Shown here piece by piece: positions 33,211 through 41,236 of a DNA stretch of 41,236 bases. The notes beneath the pieces are model-generated. The model worked only from the letters and a program-made list of their open reading frames with translations, searched no databases and was not told the origin of the DNA. This DNA comes from Planctomycetota bacterium (lineage in GTDB: Bacteria; Planctomycetota; UBA8742; UBA2392). Where the stretch lies: NCBI GenBank assembly GCA_020847415.1, contig JADLBZ010000097.1:1-41236 (forward strand), given 5' to 3'. Every line of letters begins with the position of its first letter. The stretch's first letter is position 1. Both the position numbers and the translations under genes were made by a program.

Positions 33211-35192
33211 GGGGGGCCCAGAGCGGCTGAACTGCGCCAGTCGGGCACAGCCAGTCCTTCTGTCCCTTGGCGCATGGCCTTGAGCAGGGCCGGGTTCTCC
33301 GCCTGCATCCGCCGGTGCTGCTCGGGTTGCAGCTCCTTGAGGGACTCCAGCAGGGCAAGTCGCAGCAAAGGCGGAAGCGTTTCCGGCATGACGCCGCGGA
33401 ACAGGCGCGGCGGCCGACCCTCGGCGCGGGCGCGATCCAGCTCATCCAGGGCGGCTTCTGCCCGCTCCAGGATGCGGCGGCGCGCCGGATACTGCGACAG
33501 CTCGCCTCCTGCCAGCACTTCGCGCATGCGAGCCACCAGCGGGGGCGCCATGGCGCGCGTGAACTCGCCGGCCTCAGCCAGGCACAAGGCGACCTGCGGC
33601 CTCAACACGCGCAAGAACACGTGTGCCAGCGGCAACCCCGCCTCGCCGGACGGTCCAAACGAAGTACGCACGCCGGCCAGGTCTTCCAGGGCGCCCGTGG
33701 CATCGCCCTGCAGCAGCCGGTAACCAAGCCGGTTGAGTCGCACTGCCCATGCGGTGGTCTGCGGCGGCTCCAAGGTGAAGTCGGCCAGCGAGGCTGTCAC
33801 GAAGTCCATGGCTTCCTGCAGGCGGCCCTCCTGCCAGGCAACGGCGGCCAGCACGTCATAGCTTGCGCTGGCAGCGCCGCCGGTGGGTACCCCCGCGGTG
33901 CAGGTACGCAGGGATCGCCGCGCGGCGGCGGCGGCTTCCGCATAGCGTTCCTGCGCCAGCCGCAACGAGGCCAGGCTGCGGTCAGCCCGCGCCGCCCACT
34001 CGTCGTTGGCCGCCAATTGCGCAATCTCGGCTGCCCGCGCAACGTGTGCTTCGGCACGGTCGAAGGCGCCAATGTTCGCCAGCAGGTTCGTTACGGCCAG
34101 CCGCCGATCAAGTTCTTCGCCGGTTTGCTCCATCTCGCGGAACTCGTTTGCGGCTTCTTCGTACAGTTGAACCGCGGGCAAGGGCCGTCCGTGAAAGAAC
34201 CGCTCCAGTTGCGCAAGGTTGTGCAGCAACACCGCGCGATACCGCCGGTTGCCGATGGCGGTAGCCAGTTGCAGCGCCTGGCGGTAGGTCTTCTCAGCGT
34301 CCTCCGCCATGCTTGCATTCGCATAGGCCACGCCGGTGTTGACCAGGATACTCGCTTCCTGTTCCCGCGCGCCTGCCCGCCGCGCCAGCTCCAGAGCCGA
34401 TCCCTGCAGACCCACGCACCGCGTGGTGTCGCCGGTGCGGTCGTGCTCGCGGCTGGCCAGCGTCGAGAGAATGCCGGCCCGGCCTGCCAGATTGCCCGTG
34501 CGGGCCATCAGCGCGTCGGCTTCGGCCAGCAGTGCCTCGGTGCCGGGGGTGTCGTCGCCGCGCGCACAAGCCAGCAGGGTCGCGCCCAGCACGTCATCGT
34601 CGCCGGCCGCACGGGCCGCTTCGAGTGCCTCTGCCATAAGCCGTTGGCCATCACCGTTTCGGCCGGCGGCAAACATGCTCACGGCAAGCTCCCTGGCCGC
34701 CCGGGCGATCTCCGCCTGCATGCCGTGCTGTCGGGCCGTTTTCAGGGCCTGCTGTTGCAGGTCAGTAGCCTCAGAAAGGCGGGCGGTGCGCGAACACGCC
34801 GCGGCAGCATCCAGCAGGGCAGCAGCGGCCTGCGCCGGGGTTGCCAGGGGGTGCTCCGCCACGCGGCGGCCCCACGCCATCACCTCTGCATGGTGAAACG
34901 CCCGCTGAGCGGCAGTCGCCGCCCGTACCGCGAAATACAGCTCTTTTCGCGCCAGGTGCTCCAGTGTGTCAGCGGGCAATGCGCTGTCTGCGCTACAGGC
35001 CATGCGCGCGTGGTGCGCCAGCTCGGCGGCGCCGGCGTCCAGCACAGCCGGGTCCCCGGCTGCGCCGTAGTGCGCCTCCAGAATGGAAAACGCCGTGCCG
35101 TGGAGGGCCGCACGCTCGGTGGGCGGCTGCAACTGCATGGCTACTTCGCGCAGCAGCGCGTGCCGGAACACATAGGCGGTCTCGGCGTCCAT
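33207..35192 (-). CDS. TPR-type helical repeat protein resembling the C-terminal half of AAA/STAND predicted ATPases
   Basis: MDAETAYVFRHALLREVAMQLQPPTERAALHGTAFSILEAHYG, then repeated helical TPR-like units. Track ORF extends to 35414 but overlaps the next gene. Confidence 0.75.
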   Translation of the reverse strand: MDAETAYVFRHALLREVAMQLQPPTERAALHGTAFSILEAHYGAAGDPAVLDAGAAELAHHARMACSADSALPADTLEHLARKELYFAVRAATAAQRAFHHAEVMAWGRRVAEHPLATPAQAAAALLDAAAACSRTARLSEATDLQQQALKTARQHGMQAEIARAARELAVSMFAAGRNGDGQRLMAEALEAARAAGDDDVLGATLLACARGDDTPGTEALLAEADALMARTGNLAGRAGILSTLASREHDRTGDTTRCVGLQGSALELARRAGAREQEASILVNTGVAYANASMAEDAEKTYRQALQLATAIGNRRYRAVLLHNLAQLERFFHGRPLPAVQLYEEAANEFREMEQTGEELDRRLAVTNLLANIGAFDRAEAHVARAAEIAQLAANDEWAARADRSLASLRLAQERYAEAAAAARRSLRTCTAGVPTGGAASASYDVLAAVAWQEGRLQEAMDFVTASLADFTLEPPQTTAWAVRLNRLGYRLLQGDATGALEDLAGVRTSFGPSGEAGLPLAHVFLRVLRPQVALCLAEAGEFTRAMAPPLVARMREVLAGGELSQYPARRRILERAEAALDELDRARAEGRPPRLFRGVMPETLPPLLRLALLESLKELQPEQHRRMQAENPALLKAMRQGTEGLAVPDWRSSAALGPP

Positions 35193-35220
35193 GGCAGGGA
35201 TTGTATGCGCCGGATGCGGG

Positions 35221-37161
35221 TCAGTCTGTCTTGATTTCGCCCATGGGCGGCAACTCGGGCTGATCGGGCGCGACCGGTGCCGCAGCGACGGGCGGCTGGG
35301 CCGGGGTCGCCGGCGTTTCCGGAGCCGCCCAGCTTGGCGCGGGGGGCTGCGGCAACGCAGAACCCGGCGGCGGCGATGCGCTTTGCGACTCGCCCCGGCG
35401 CAGCGCCTCGCCAATCAGGCGCGAGACGCGGCGGTGGCTGACCAGGTTGCTCAGCAGCAGGCCGCCGCCGATCAGCCCGGCTCCCAGCATGAACGAAAGC
35501 CAGCGTTCGGCGTAGGCGTCAGCCTGCGCGCCATAGTGCGTGGAGCCGCCTAAAGAGACCAGGCCGGCCCGGGCGTCAGCGCCGCCTGCGGCCGCGCCGA
35601 AATAGGCACCCTGCACCGGCGAGAACTGGGCCATGTAGGCGCGCTCGTCCGAAGGGTCCGAGCCGCCAATGGCCTCGGCGATGTACGGCACCACCACCCA
35701 CACTGCCAGCAGCAGGCCGGCCAGCACGCCGCACACGCCGCGACTGAGGCCCGACAGCGACAGCCGCCAGGCCGCCTGGGCCGCCACCAGCAGCGTTGCC
35801 AGCATGGCCCCGCACATCATGAGGAAGCCCTGGAAGTACCCCTCAAAGTACTTGCCCATGGCCTCGCGCATCTGCCCGTCGGTCAGGTGCGTCGGCACGG
35901 CAATGGCGCCCGCACCGTGCACCATGGGTGCGGCGGTCGGGTTGCTGATCACCGGCAGCACATGCTCGCTGAAGTCCGCCACCAGTTTGGCGCGCTCCTC
36001 CAGCCGGTCATCCAGCGCGCCAAAGCACACCCGGGCTGTCAGCACCAGCAGCAGAAAGCCGACCACGCTGATCAGCGTCAGGTGCAGCACCCCCCGGGCG
36101 CCGCCGGGGTAGAAGATCCTGCCGCCGGCGTTCAGCAGCCCCTGGGGCAGTTTCTCCATCTCGCGGCGCACGCGGCGGCTGGGCAGGGGTGGCTCGGCCG
36201 GGAAACTCAGCGCCGGCACCAGCAGCATGGCCGCCAGATAGATCGTGCCGGTGACCAGCGTGCCCAGGGCGGTACCCACGCTGGGAATGCGGGCGAACCA
36301 GAAATAGCCCGCCACCACCGCCGGCTGAACCACCACCACGGTGGTCCAGAAGAGGCGCATATTCGTGCTCTTGTTGTGCGAAGTGGGCTTGAGGCGGTTG
36401 GTAGTGGAGAGGAACAGGAAGGTGCAGTAGACGGCGCAGTTGGCGGTGGCGCCGGCCACGTAGAAGATGCCCTCGTTCAGTGTGGGGTCGGAAAAGAAAC
36501 TCAGCACCGGCAGCGCCGCCGTGGAGATGCCCCGCGCCGCCACCAGCGACACAAACACCACCAGGATCACGAACCCGATCACAAACGAGAACAGGTAGGT
36601 CACCAGCACCGCCGGGATGGCCCGTGTGACCAGGCTGGACGCATACACGCCTATGAAGCTGATCAGGACCGAGAACAGCACCAGACCCCACAGCGTCACA
36701 AAGAACACGCCGCCCTGGATGCCGCCGAACAGGTTGGCCATGGCAAACAGCGGCACCGTCGCAATGAGAAAGACACTGGCCTGGATGGCCGCCGCCATGA
36801 ACTTGCCCAGGGCGATTTCCCAGGGCGACAGCGGAGTGAGCATGAGCAGGTCAAAGCTCTTCTTCTCGTGCTCCGACGCGATGGCCGTGGACGAAAACGC
36901 GGGGAACACCAGCATGACCACCGCCACCAGCACGATGGAAAGCGTGATGAACAGGCCGCTGCCGATGCTGGTCGGGTCGCGGAATATGCCCTTATCGTTC
37001 TTGGCAAATATCCAGATGGCGAAGATGGCGCCCTGGATCAGCAGGTAGATGCTGAGAAACACCACCAGCTTCCAGCTCCGGCAGGCGTGGCGGATCTCCC
37101 GCAACGCCAGCGGGTTCAGGAACAGGCGCTTCAGCACCCCGGGTGTCTCAAATGCAGCCAT
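35221..37161 (-). CDS. ABC-2 type transporter permease (GldF-like), Pro/Ala-rich C-terminus
   Basis: NPLALREIRHACRSWKLVVFLSIYLLIQGAIFAIW...FSSTAIASEHEKKSFDLLMLTPLSPWEIALGKFMAAAIQASVFLIATVPLFAMANLFGG. Confidence 0.8.
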   Translation of the reverse strand: MAAFETPGVLKRLFLNPLALREIRHACRSWKLVVFLSIYLLIQGAIFAIWIFAKNDKGIFRDPTSIGSGLFITLSIVLVAVVMLVFPAFSSTAIASEHEKKSFDLLMLTPLSPWEIALGKFMAAAIQASVFLIATVPLFAMANLFGGIQGGVFFVTLWGLVLFSVLISFIGVYASSLVTRAIPAVLVTYLFSFVIGFVILVVFVSLVAARGISTAALPVLSFFSDPTLNEGIFYVAGATANCAVYCTFLFLSTTNRLKPTSHNKSTNMRLFWTTVVVVQPAVVAGYFWFARIPSVGTALGTLVTGTIYLAAMLLVPALSFPAEPPLPSRRVRREMEKLPQGLLNAGGRIFYPGGARGVLHLTLISVVGFLLLVLTARVCFGALDDRLEERAKLVADFSEHVLPVISNPTAAPMVHGAGAIAVPTHLTDGQMREAMGKYFEGYFQGFLMMCGAMLATLLVAAQAAWRLSLSGLSRGVCGVLAGLLLAVWVVVPYIAEAIGGSDPSDERAYMAQFSPVQGAYFGAAAGGADARAGLVSLGGSTHYGAQADAYAERWLSFMLGAGLIGGGLLLSNLVSHRRVSRLIGEALRRGESQSASPPPGSALPQPPAPSWAAPETPATPAQPPVAAAPVAPDQPELPPMGEIKTD

Positions 37162-37164
37162 GCC

Positions 37165-39477
37165 TTACTCGATGCGCTTGATGACGTGGATGCCGAACTG
37201 GGTCTCGCACCAGCCCACCTCGCCCACTTTCAGGCGCCCGCCCAGCTTCTTGAAGGGGTCCACCAGGCCGGCGTCGGGGCTGATATCGTAAACGGCGTCC
37301 GCCTGGCTGTCTTCGTTGTACTGGCGCTGCATGGCAACAAAATCGGCCCCCGCCTCGGCGGTCCTGGCCAGGACTTCCTGCACCAGCTTGCGCGCCTGCT
37401 CTTCCGTGCGCTGCGGGTCCTTGGGCTGGGCGCCTGCGAACTTGCCCTTCCAGGTAATCAGGATGTGCCGCACCTTGCCCGAGTACGGCCCGATGTCCAC
37501 GTAGTCCTGCGGCCAGGCAAACAACCAGTACAGCTCCCCGGCGTCGGCCCAGAAGGCGGCCTCGCTGCCGTCGGCCTCGACGCGCAGCACAGCCACGCGG
37601 CTGTCCGCCACACGGCCAAAGCGCAGCAACACGTTGCGGCGGCCCCCGGTGGCGTCCGAAATGGCCAGCTCCATGCGGCGAGTATTGGTATCGAGGCTCA
37701 GTTCCCACTGGGTGCGATCCAGTGCCCCCGCGGGGCGGCCGTTCAGCGCGGAAAGGCGATCCAGCAGGGTCGTCAGGGCCGCGGCGTCGGCCTTGCCCGT
37801 GGGCGCGTTCAGCCGCCACTCACGTCCGGGCGAGGACTCGTCGCCCTTCAGCTCGGCATCCAGCAGGTTGGCGCCGTCCAGGATGCGCAGGTGCGACACA
37901 TCGCGCGCGGCGGCGAGAATCGCTTCCTCGGCGATGTAATCCGCGGGCGGCACAAACAGGCCCGCAACGGCGTCTTCCTCCAGCCAGAACACGCTGTCGG
38001 ACGCCCCGGCCTCCCGGCGCAGCAGCGGTACTTCGCCGTCGTGGCTGGGCCCGAAGTACAGGCTCACGGTTTTCTCGGCCGGTACGGCCTCGCCTTCTTT
38101 GCGCGGCGTGAAGCGGATCTCGATCCAGCGTTTGCAGGTCGCGGGCTCAATGCCCAGGGCTGCCAGGTCCACGGTGTCGGACACTTTCTGGCCGCGCAGG
38201 GCCGAAGCGCTGGTCTGCAGGTTGGACAAGGCAAAGCGGTCGGCCTTGCCTTCGGGCGAGTTCAACACCCATTCCTTCCTGGCGGCGCCCTCGGCTGCCT
38301 TGTTCTCGGCATCCACCAGGCGGTCGCCGTCGCGCACCACCAGCCGCGATGCCTCGGCCCCCACCGGCAGTACGCCCACCTCGGTCCGGCGCACAAACTC
38401 GGCGGGGCGGCGGAACAGCCGCTCCATGCTGTACTTGCCCACCCAGTAAACCAGCGCGCCCTGGTCTTCCTTCTTCAGCAGTACAGCCACGTTGCCGTCC
38501 TTCTCTGTGCCGAAGTAGACGCGCGCCGTGGCGGCCTTGCCGTCCTGGGTGTACTCAACCTCCACGCGACGCTTGCTGTCGGTGACTCCCAGGCCGGGGC
38601 CTTCCGGGTGCGTGCGCCCGGCGACATCCAGCGCCGAGAGGTTGCCCAGCGCCTCCACCAGGCCCCGCACCGCCGCGCCATCGGCCTCGGCCGAGCGAGG
38701 CTGGGACATGCCCCAGTCGTCCTTCTCTGCCTCTGTGCCGTGCCGGCGCCGGAACTCGATGGCCTTGTCGCCGTCCACCACCAGCACGCGCTGGGCCGTG
38801 GCCTCCAGGGGCAGCACGCGGAAGCCGGCCAGGTCCAGCCAGCGCTTGGCGTCCGGCTCGTCGTCTGCGTTCAGGTTCAGGCGGCTGTAGAGGGAGTCGA
38901 ATTGCCCGCCTGCGGCGGTCAGTTCGAACATCCCGGCGGGCGCACCAGCCCCCGCCAACCGCACAAAGTCGCGCGAGCCTTGCTCGGCCCTGCCGACCAT
39001 CAGGTGGATCAACTCCTTGCCGTCGGCGCCAACCAGCGCCAGGTGCACGGCATCGTCGTCGGCCAGGCGGTACAGCGCGAAGCGCGCGGCCTCCTCGGTG
39101 GCGGGGCGCGACCAGCGCCGCGCATCCACCACCTTGGAGATCAGGCTTTCCACGTCGGCCTTGTCGGCTGAGGCGTCGAAGCGGCTGGGCAGGCGCCAGG
39201 TGCCTTCCACGCGCTTGATGTCCAGTGCCGCTGCCTTGTCGCGCCAGATGCGCACCAGGGCCACGTCGTCTTTCTTGAAGGCCGGGGCCTCGGCAGTGCC
39301 GCCGATCAGAAGCACTTCACGGGTGCCTTCGTCGGGGCGGCTGGTCCAGCGGGTCAGGGCCACCAGCCCCGCGAGCACAGTCACGATAACCACCAGCACG
39401 GTCAGCTGCCGGTTGCGTTGGCTCGCCACCACTTCGTCGGGCGAGGCGTTGGCGCGGGTTGCCGCCGGGTCGCTCAT
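37165..39477 (-). CDS. DUF4340-type repeat protein fused to C-terminal parvulin (PpiC-type) rotamase domain
   Basis: N-terminal TM (LTVLVVIVTVLAGLVAL) and repeated DUF4340-like units (REWRLNAPTGKADAAALTTLLDRLSAL etc.); C-terminus VRHILITWKGKFAGAQPKDPQRTEEQARKLVQEVLARTAEAGADFVAMQRQYNED...FKKLGGRLKVGEVGWCETQFGIHVIKRIE. Confidence 0.8.
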   Translation of the reverse strand: MSDPAATRANASPDEVVASQRNRQLTVLVVIVTVLAGLVALTRWTSRPDEGTREVLLIGGTAEAPAFKKDDVALVRIWRDKAAALDIKRVEGTWRLPSRFDASADKADVESLISKVVDARRWSRPATEEAARFALYRLADDDAVHLALVGADGKELIHLMVGRAEQGSRDFVRLAGAGAPAGMFELTAAGGQFDSLYSRLNLNADDEPDAKRWLDLAGFRVLPLEATAQRVLVVDGDKAIEFRRRHGTEAEKDDWGMSQPRSAEADGAAVRGLVEALGNLSALDVAGRTHPEGPGLGVTDSKRRVEVEYTQDGKAATARVYFGTEKDGNVAVLLKKEDQGALVYWVGKYSMERLFRRPAEFVRRTEVGVLPVGAEASRLVVRDGDRLVDAENKAAEGAARKEWVLNSPEGKADRFALSNLQTSASALRGQKVSDTVDLAALGIEPATCKRWIEIRFTPRKEGEAVPAEKTVSLYFGPSHDGEVPLLRREAGASDSVFWLEEDAVAGLFVPPADYIAEEAILAAARDVSHLRILDGANLLDAELKGDESSPGREWRLNAPTGKADAAALTTLLDRLSALNGRPAGALDRTQWELSLDTNTRRMELAISDATGGRRNVLLRFGRVADSRVAVLRVEADGSEAAFWADAGELYWLFAWPQDYVDIGPYSGKVRHILITWKGKFAGAQPKDPQRTEEQARKLVQEVLARTAEAGADFVAMQRQYNEDSQADAVYDISPDAGLVDPFKKLGGRLKVGEVGWCETQFGIHVIKRIE

Positions 39478-41236
39478 GGCTGGCCTCCGCTGAATGCCGC
39501 CTCGTGCTCCTGCCGCCGCCGCGAACGCGCCGCCAGCCGGAACATGGCCAGGGCTGCCAGCACCGCGGGCGCGCCCAGCAGGCACAGGGCGTACCACATC
39601 ACGCGGCTGCCCGGCTCGACGGGCCCCTTGATGCGCGGCGCCACGCCCGTGCGGGCGCGCAGGCCGGCCAGGTCTTCGCCGTACATCGCAGCCTCCACCA
39701 TGTTGCGGTAGAAGACCAGGCCGCGCTGGATGATGAGCGGTTCGATCTCTTCCTGGGGGTATCCCCACAGGTAATCAATGCTCAGCGTGCCCGCAGAGGA
39801 CACCACCACCAGGTTGCCCGGCTTGGCCTTCAGCTCGGGCGCTGCCTTGCCTGCCAGCATGTCGTCTTTGGGGGTACCCTCCCAGGCCGGAACCGTCCGC
39901 CCTTCGCCGGCCCAGAAGCTCTTGAACTGTCCGCGCAGCGAAGTCGCCACCAGCGGCGCATGGTCCAGCCGCTGCAAACGGATGCCTTTCTCGGGCGTGG
40001 CAGAGGGGCTGGCCTCAACCTCGGCGGGGCTGTTCAGGTTCAAGCGCAACGGAAGCTGCGGGAAGGCCGGGTTCTCCGGGATAAACCGGTAAACTTCGTC
40101 CTGCAGGGTAATCACGTCCTGCCGGGTCAGTCCGGCGGCGCCCACCTTGGCGTCATCCAGCTTCAACTCAACCATGAAGGGCAGCGTCATGCCGCTGAGG
40201 CCGCGGCCATACACGCTCTCGCCGTTCACGTCGCCGGCGTCCACCACGCCCGCCAAGGGCACGCTGCCGGGAACGAGCTCTTGATAGCGGTTGTTGCGGA
40301 TGCGGTAGGGCGCCAGCTTGCCGCGCTTGTGGATCAGCAGGTCCTGCCCGAACTCCAGGCCCACCGTCTTGGCCCACTCCTCAAAGTGCGGCTCGACGTT
40401 GACCTTGTTCAGGATCAGGCTCTCCGTCATCCCGCCTGTCTGGCCCACGTCAATTTTGCTCTGCCAGCCCTGGAACAGGAACACCACGTTGCCGCCCTGG
40501 GCGAGGTAGCGATCAATCTCGTACAGCTCGCGGGCGGGCAGGCGATTGGGCTCAAACACCACCACGCAGGCCACGTCGGCGGGCACGCGCTTCTGTTCGG
40601 CGAGCTTCAGTTCCAGTGTTTCATAACCGAACGTGCCCCGGATGTAGTTCATCAGGGGCAGATAAGGGCTCTGCGGCGCGCCCATGCCTTCCATGCCCGG
40701 AGCGGCCTCCGGCGGCAGCACCATGGCCAGCCGCGCCCGCGGCTTGACCAGCTCGTAGGCTCCCTCCCCCACACGATCCAGAATCTGCTGGACGGTAGTC
40801 AGGTCCTCCAGGCCCATGACAGGATAGGCGCGATCCGCGGCAATCAGAATGATGGCAGCGAAATAGAAGTTCGGCCCACTGCGGCCGGGCTGGTTGGGGT
40901 CTACGGTTGGTTCTTCCGTGCTGGTGCCAAAGCGCTGGGTTTGCGGGTCCGGCAGCCGGTTCCACGGAATCAACTGCTCCTCGCAGCGCACGTTCTGCCC
41001 GCCCAGGCGCTGCAGCTCCTTCACTGTGTCGCGAATGGTCAGGCCCAGCTTGGGGTTCTTGGCGGGCATCTGCTCGCTGAGCAGCGCCACCACCTGCACA
41101 GGCTCGGACAGGCTCTTCAGCAAGCGCTTCAGGGGCGCCTTGGTGCCCTTGCTGCGCATCTGCAACACGGTGAACGTGATATCAAACTCCAGCGTGTCCA
41201 CGCGGTGCTCACGGCCTTCGTCCATCTCGTCCACCA
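39474..41236 (-). CDS. GldG-like ABC-type auxiliary transport protein (partial; 5' end beyond window)
   Basis: TLEFDITFTVLQMRSKGTKAPLKRLLKSLSEPVQVVALLSEQMPAKNP...VACVVVFEPNRLPARELYEIDRYLAQGGNVVFLFQGW; C-terminal TM RVMWYALCLLGAPAVLAALAMF. Overlaps the DUF4340 gene (ATGA). Confidence 0.78.
   Translation of the reverse strand, partial: VDEMDEGREHRVDTLEFDITFTVLQMRSKGTKAPLKRLLKSLSEPVQVVALLSEQMPAKNPKLGLTIRDTVKELQRLGGQNVRCEEQLIPWNRLPDPQTQRFGTSTEEPTVDPNQPGRSGPNFYFAAIILIAADRAYPVMGLEDLTTVQQILDRVGEGAYELVKPRARLAMVLPPEAAPGMEGMGAPQSPYLPLMNYIRGTFGYETLELKLAEQKRVPADVACVVVFEPNRLPARELYEIDRYLAQGGNVVFLFQGWQSKIDVGQTGGMTESLILNKVNVEPHFEEWAKTVGLEFGQDLLIHKRGKLAPYRIRNNRYQELVPGSVPLAGVVDAGDVNGESVYGRGLSGMTLPFMVELKLDDAKVGAAGLTRQDVITLQDEVYRFIPENPAFPQLPLRLNLNSPAEVEASPSATPEKGIRLQRLDHAPLVATSLRGQFKSFWAGEGRTVPAWEGTPKDDMLAGKAAPELKAKPGNLVVVSSAGTLSIDYLWGYPQEEIEPLIIQRGLVFYRNMVEAAMYGEDLAGLRARTGVAPRIKGPVEPGSRVMWYALCLLGAPAVLAALAMFRLAARSRRRQEHEAAFSGGQP

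Noticed and set aside
33267-35234. 655-aa plus-strand ORF opposite the TPR gene
   Set aside because: Antisense shadow ORF; the minus-strand product has coherent helical-repeat character.
35887-39171. 1094-aa plus-strand ORF opposite the ABC permease and DUF4340 genes
   Set aside because: Shadow ORF from high GC and codon bias: His/Gln/Gly/Arg-rich low-information translation, with well-recognised families on the opposite strand.
1-41236. CRISPR array, rRNA operon, prophage or transposase gene
   Set aside because: Looked for regularly spaced repeats, rRNA-like sequence and integrase/transposase-like proteins; none seen.

Overview
41.2-kb, GC-rich bacterial chromosomal window, densely packed with about 28 CDSs, one tRNA-Ser(CGA) and several hairpin terminators. 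Most of it is housekeeping or conserved content: acyl-CoA synthetase (partial), CCA-adding enzyme, PQQ-type sugar dehydrogenase-like protein, FNT and TDT anion channels with a NarXL-like two-component system, class III cyclase, DUF1275, pseudouridine synthase, acyl-CoA carboxylase beta, CAP-domain protein, CPBP protease, HU, TadA, sulfate adenylyltransferase, DapB, ADP-ribosylglycohydrolase, CHASE4 hybrid kinase, YmdB-like phosphoesterase, IPT/TIG lipoprotein, TPR protein and a Gld-like ABC exporter block. The strongest unusual signal is an AhpD/carboxymuconolactone-decarboxylase-family gene on the minus strand (19732-20277). Standard ORF calling splits it in two at an in-frame UGA. The UGA falls at the second position of the CxxC motif (CVYU-MRAH) and is followed at the right distance by a candidate bacterial SECIS hairpin, so the gene probably encodes a selenoprotein. 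Other points of interest: a DUF4340-parvulin fusion in the Gld-like cluster, an acyl-CoA synthetase with a histone H1-like tail and a degenerate P-loop, an HU protein with an acidic tail, a 34-aa basic microprotein overlapping tadA, two short TIR-bounded MITE-like elements, decayed intergenic repeats and a frameshifted CAP-domain gene. No CRISPR array, rRNA or transposase gene was seen. Taxonomy was not determined.
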